From Roseovarius sp. (GTDB lineage Bacteria; Pseudomonadota; Alphaproteobacteria; Rhodobacterales; Rhodobacteraceae): 8,956 bases of DNA. Below are positions 5,955-8,956 of the stretch, in pieces. The position numbers and the translations under genes were made by a program. The DNA is taken from NCBI GenBank assembly GCA_007125415.1, contig SLDH01000345.1, positions 1 to 8,956 of the forward strand. The letters run 5' to 3'. Position 1 is the stretch's first letter, and the number at the start of each line of letters is the position of its first letter. The notes under the pieces are model-generated. The model was not told the origin of the DNA. It was given only the letters and a program-made list of their open reading frames with translations, and did no database searches.

Positions 5955-7985
5955 GTGTCTGGTCAGGTTCTGACACGCAAGCAAGAGGATGTGGCGATCC
6001 TGACGCTCAAGGGGCCGTCGGGCAACGCGCTGACCCATCCCTTGCGCGCGGCTCTGGCCGACGCCGTGTCGGCCAACATCGCCGATGGCGGGATCCGCGC
6101 GATCGTGCTTGAGGGCGACGGCACCGGCTTTTCGACGGGCGCGGATCTGGCGGAACTCGACAACGCGCAAGCCCCGCCACATCTGCGCGATCTCTGCACA
6201 CTGATCGAGGAGGCACCGAAACCCGTTATCTGCGCGTTGCATGGTGCGGTGATCGGGGGCGGCGTGGAACTCGCGCTGGCCGCACATGGGCGGGTCGCAC
6301 GGCGGGGCACACGGCTGGCGATCCCGGATATCCGCCTTGCGCTGATACCCGGTGCCGGTGCCACCCAGCGCCTGCCGCGCATTCTGGGAGCACAGCGCGC
6401 GGCGCAGTTTCTGTTGAGCGGGCAGAGCGTCCTGGCTGAGGATGCCGCCATCAAGCGCCTGTTTCACCGGGTCACCGAAGATGCGCCGCTGGAGGCGGCG
6501 CTTGCTCTGGCCCACAGCTATGCCGACAGGAAGGACTGGCCTCGGATACGCGAGGATCGTCGCGGATTTTCAGATCCGGGTGGCTATGCGGCGAGCATCG
6601 CAGCCTTGCGGGCTCAACTCCCTTCCGGCCCGGGGGCGGCGCAGGACATTCTGCGCGCGATCGAGGTGGCACCGCTTTTCCCCTTCGAGCAGGGCCTGGC
6701 ATTCGAGGCGGCATTGTTCGAGGACAGGGTCACGGCACCCGATTCCCGCGCCGCGCGCCACGCCTTGCGATGCGAGCGGCAGGCGGCGGCGCCGCCCGGG
6801 GTCGTGCCCGAGAAGCCATCACGCATTGTCATCGTCGGCGCCGCGCCCATCGCCTGCCAGATCGCGACAGCACTGCTTGAAACGCGCGCCGAAATCAGCC
6901 TGCTCGCGGCGTCCGACACGGCGCTTGATCGGGCGCGCATGGCCATTGCGCAACGGCTGCGCGCCAGCCTGCCGGAAGAGCAGGCGAATGCGCGGCTGGG
7001 GCGGTTGCGGCTTGAAACGGGGCCGGGCGCTCTTGCGGCGGCGGATCTTGTGTTCGACAGCGGCGAGGGGGCGCTGGATCCGCAGATGACACTCAAGCCG
7101 GATGTGATCTGGGCCGGTCTCGCCCCGGGGCTCACGCCTCAGCGGGTCGCGGGCAAGGTATCGCGCGGCCGCTTCATGACCCTTTGCCCGCACCCCCCTG
7201 TCGGTCGCGGGGGTGTTGCCGAGATCTGCTGCAGCGGGCAGACAGACCCGCAGGGTCTGGCGAACCTTCAGGCCTGTCTTTCGGCCATCGATCTTCAGGT
7301 GATCCGGACATCGCTCCAGGCCGGCGCACTGGGCCACCGGATGCGCATGAGCCTGCGCAGCGCAGCCTGCCTTCTGGTGGCGCATGGGGCCGACCCCTAC
7401 AGCATCGATGAGGCCGCCCTGGCCTGCGGGTTCGTGCAGGGCCCGCTGCAATCCATGGACGCGGACGGGCTTGACCATGTCATGCCGCATCTGGCGCAAT
7501 TCGCCCGGGCCCGTAGCCTCGTCGATGTCAGCCAGGGGATGCTGCAGGCGCTCTGTGACAAGGGGCGTACCGGCAAGGCGGCCGGGCGGGGCATCTATAT
7601 TCATGCCGAGACCGGCCCGATGCGCGATCCGGCGCTGCCTTCCCTCTTGCGCGAACTGGTCCTTGATGAGGCCGCGGCGGCGATGGATGGTGACGCATTG
7701 GCCAACGCATTGCTGGGCGCGCTTGCGAACGAGGCCGCGCGGCTCCTGGGCGAGGGCGCCGTGGTGCGGCCCGGCGACATTGATCTGCTCGCTTTGCGCG
7801 GGATGGGGTATGCCCGATCTTCCGGCGGCCCCTTGCTGCAAGTCGATCTGCGCGGGATCTTCAATGTCTACAAGGCGATGCGCAACCTGAGCGCCCTGTC
7901 GAACCTATGGGTGCCTCATGGGCGCATCACCGCAATGGTCAATCACGGTCAGGGGTTCTTCGGGCGCAACCCGGCCGGCTTCTAG
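5955..7985 (+). CDS. FadJ/EHHADH-like fusion: enoyl-CoA hydratase domain plus degenerate 3-hydroxyacyl-CoA dehydrogenase domain
   Basis: This is a 676-residue protein. Residues about 1-190 form a crotonase domain with the oxyanion-hole motif FSTGADL (59-65), HGAVIGGGVEL with catalytic E105, and IPDIRLALIPGAGATQRL, where the second catalytic Glu is D125. Residues about 290-455 align with the NAD-binding 3-hydroxyacyl-CoA dehydrogenase domain, but the Rossmann GxGxxG is G295-x-A297-x-x-A300, the ribose-binding Asp is A318, and the active-site Ser, His and Asn are A390, C411 and H461; only the Glu (E423) remains. Two C-terminal helical domains follow (GRTGKAAGRGIYIH at 537-550; NEAARLLGEGAVVRPGDIDL at 592-611). 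The active parent enzymes catalyse two steps of fatty-acid beta-oxidation. Here dehydrogenase activity seems lost, while hydratase or isomerase activity may remain. The GTG start has GAGG 7 bases upstream. The frame is intact over 2 kb, so this is not a decaying pseudogene. Confidence 0.85.
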   Translation: MSGQVLTRKQEDVAILTLKGPSGNALTHPLRAALADAVSANIADGGIRAIVLEGDGTGFSTGADLAELDNAQAPPHLRDLCTLIEEAPKPVICALHGAVIGGGVELALAAHGRVARRGTRLAIPDIRLALIPGAGATQRLPRILGAQRAAQFLLSGQSVLAEDAAIKRLFHRVTEDAPLEAALALAHSYADRKDWPRIREDRRGFSDPGGYAASIAALRAQLPSGPGAAQDILRAIEVAPLFPFEQGLAFEAALFEDRVTAPDSRAARHALRCERQAAAPPGVVPEKPSRIVIVGAAPIACQIATALLETRAEISLLAASDTALDRARMAIAQRLRASLPEEQANARLGRLRLETGPGALAAADLVFDSGEGALDPQMTLKPDVIWAGLAPGLTPQRVAGKVSRGRFMTLCPHPPVGRGGVAEICCSGQTDPQGLANLQACLSAIDLQVIRTSLQAGALGHRMRMSLRSAACLLVAHGADPYSIDEAALACGFVQGPLQSMDADGLDHVMPHLAQFARARSLVDVSQGMLQALCDKGRTGKAAGRGIYIHAETGPMRDPALPSLLRELVLDEAAAAMDGDALANALLGALANEAARLLGEGAVVRPGDIDLLALRGMGYARSSGGPLLQVDLRGIFNVYKAMRNLSALSNLWVPHGRITAMVNHGQGFFGRNPAGF

Positions 7986-8197
7986 CCCAGCATGATGCCG
8001 AGGACAACGACCATCAAACCCAGTATGGAGAGCAACAGCGCACCGGTATTGACCGGCACGACCCGGCGCATAGTCCCGCGCAGTTCCTCATCGGTCTGAC
8101 CGGCCTTGCGAGCGCGCCACACAGTAAGGACACACCAGATCAACCCTATCAGCCCGACCATGGAGATCGCGGCACCGCCCCAGATCAGTGTTTCCAT
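7982..8197 (-). CDS. Small two-helix inner-membrane protein
   Basis: This protein of about 71 residues has two hydrophobic segments (LIWGGAAISMVGLIGLIWCV and ALLLSILGLMVVVLGIMLG) joined by a basic loop (WRARKAGQTDEELRGTMRRV). No enzymatic motif is visible and I cannot assign a function. Three consecutive ATG codons (8203, 8200, 8197) are possible starts. I prefer 8197 because GGGA (8209-8206) then lies 8 bases upstream, against 2 bases for 8203. Its stop codon overlaps that of the convergent FadJ-like gene within a single CTAG. It is divergent from gapR, with 142-148 bases between the starts. Confidence 0.75.
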   Translation of the reverse strand: METLIWGGAAISMVGLIGLIWCVLTVWRARKAGQTDEELRGTMRRVVPVNTGALLLSILGLMVVVLGIMLG

Positions 8198-8345
8198 CAT
8201 CATCGTCCCGACAGCTTCTCATTCGCCCCCCGCGCCTAGCGAAACAGAAAGAGAGTTGCAATCCATTGACCCGCGATACCTCGCTTGATCTGAACCGGCA
8301 GGACGCGTAGGGAGGTGTCCTGATTACGGGCAAGGGACATCTGAA

Positions 8346-8603
8346 ATGAGCGATTCATCCTCCGACATGAGCTACCGCGTCACTGCCGATGAGCTTCGGC
8401 ATTTCATTGAGCGGTTCGAGCGTCTGGAGTCCGAAAAGAAGGACATCGCCGATCAACAGAAAGAGGTGATGGCCGAGGCCAAGGCGCGCGGCTATGATAC
8501 CAAGGTGATGCGCAAGGTCATTTCCCTGCGCAAGCGCGACAAGGATGACATCGCCGAGGAAGAAGCGGTACTGGAAATGTACAAGGAAGCGCTCGGCATG
8601 TGA
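8346..8603 (+). CDS. gapR: GapR / DUF2312 nucleoid-associated protein
   Basis: This 85-residue protein matches the GapR family across its length: an N-terminal coiled coil (about residues 12-48, including IERFERLESEKKDIADQQKE), then AEAKARGYDTKVMRKVISLRKRDKDD, and an acidic C-terminal helix (EEEAVLEMYKEALG). Caulobacter GapR is a dimer/tetramer that encircles overtwisted, AT-rich DNA ahead of replication forks and RNA polymerase and helps type II topoisomerases. The basic residues K53, R56, K57, R62, K63, R64 and K66 are the likely DNA-contacting surface by comparison with that family. The start ATG has AAGGGA (8332-8337) 8 bases upstream. It is probably monocistronic, since it is divergent from the gene on its left and convergent with the one on its right. 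Confidence 0.9.
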   Translation: MSDSSSDMSYRVTADELRHFIERFERLESEKKDIADQQKEVMAEAKARGYDTKVMRKVISLRKRDKDDIAEEEAVLEMYKEALGM

Positions 8604-8605
8604 GA

Positions 8606-8956
8606 TCAGGGCGTGATCAGGTCGATCCCGGGTATGGTCTGGATATCGAGAAAGTCCTGATCATAGGATTCCGTCAATGCGTTGATGAGATCATCGGTCC
8701 AGCCATGGATGCCCACCTCTTCCTCGATCGCATCATTGCGCGCGAACTTGTCCAGAAAGGCCACGATCACCCGGCGTTTCTGGCTCTCCGACAGGCCGGG
8801 ATGCGTCTCGATATAGTCGTGGAAGCGCTTGAGCCCCGTCTCGGTCATGATTTCGCCAAGCAGCGAGAACTCGCCTTCGAAGGGCGCATCATCGGGCAGC
8901 CCGGCCATCCTGCGGATGACCTCCCCCCAGAGAAGCGGGAGATCCTCGTTGCACCA
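8606..8956 (-). CDS. Unrecognised protein, C-terminal part, truncated by the window edge
   Basis: The minus-strand frame is open from the window edge (8956) to the TGA at 8608-8606, giving 116 residues that begin WCNEDLPLLWGEVIRRMAG. The ATG at 8908 is therefore probably internal. The segment is soluble, acidic and rich in helix-forming residues (LKRFHDYIETHPGLSESQ, VIVAFLDKFARNDAIEEEVG) and ends with IPGIDLITP. I do not recognise the family and see no catalytic motif, signal or membrane segment in this part. It is convergent with gapR, the stop codons being separated by 2 bases. Confidence 0.65.
   Translation of the reverse strand, partial: WCNEDLPLLWGEVIRRMAGLPDDAPFEGEFSLLGEIMTETGLKRFHDYIETHPGLSESQKRRVIVAFLDKFARNDAIEEEVGIHGWTDDLINALTESYDQDFLDIQTIPGIDLITP

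Noticed and set aside
5484..6515. 343-codon minus-strand open frame spanning the DksA-like, 69-residue and FadJ-like genes
   Set aside because: It crosses three supported plus-strand genes and shows no domain.
7907..8239. 110-codon plus-strand open frame opposite the small membrane protein
   Set aside because: It is hydrophilic with many His and Pro residues, while the minus-strand frame gives a clean two-helix membrane protein.
8256..8294. Candidate promoters for gapR (TTGACC-N17-TCTGAA) and, on the minus strand, TTGCAA-N17-TAGGCG
   Set aside because: The -35 matches are fair, but the -10 matches are only 3 of 6 and 2 of 6; not enough to annotate.

Overview
The window looks like a chromosomal segment of an alphaproteobacterium, most likely a member of the Rhodobacteraceae (Roseobacter/Rhodobacter group). 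The reasons are high GC with dense short-gap gene packing, a GapR/DUF2312 nucleoid protein (essentially an alphaproteobacterial family), an ScfR-type acyl-CoA regulator, and a TTGAT-N4-RTCAA box of the FnrL type. I see no rRNA, tRNA, CRISPR array, insertion sequence or prophage gene.

Left part (1-4048), signalling block. The window opens inside the C-terminal half of an ScfR-family (XRE + DUF2083) transcription factor. A good sigma70-type promoter begins on its stop codon. It would drive three translationally coupled genes: a receiver-only response regulator, a two-helix membrane protein, and an 893-residue CbrA/CrbS-type sensor kinase whose N-terminus is a sodium:solute symporter. Related systems sense or respond to acetate and other small carbon sources, and ScfR proteins respond to short-chain acyl-CoA. 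The block therefore reads as a short-chain carbon sensing module, although its targets are not in view.

Middle (4049-5885). An 80-bp gap with an 11-bp-period GTAAC direct repeat leads to an orphan FliM-like (SPOA-domain) protein that is outside any flagellar cluster and lacks the CheY-binding peptide. Next comes a DksA/TraR-type zinc-finger protein preceded by an FNR-type box and a -10 element in class II spacing, followed by a 69-residue unknown protein. This pair is clearly lower in GC than its neighbours.

Right part (5886-8956). A 676-residue FadJ/EHHADH-like fusion has a recognisable enoyl-CoA hydratase domain, but its 3-hydroxyacyl-CoA dehydrogenase domain has lost the NAD-binding glycines and the Ser, His and Asn of the active site. 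It meets a small two-helix membrane protein tail to tail, the two stop codons sharing one CTAG. Then gapR runs tail to tail with the end of an unrecognised gene that leaves the window on the minus strand.

The most interesting items are the apparently dead dehydrogenase domain, the orphan FliM-like protein next to a receiver-only regulator, and the FNR-type promoter of the DksA-like gene. Function calls rest on motif recognition by eye; no database search was possible.
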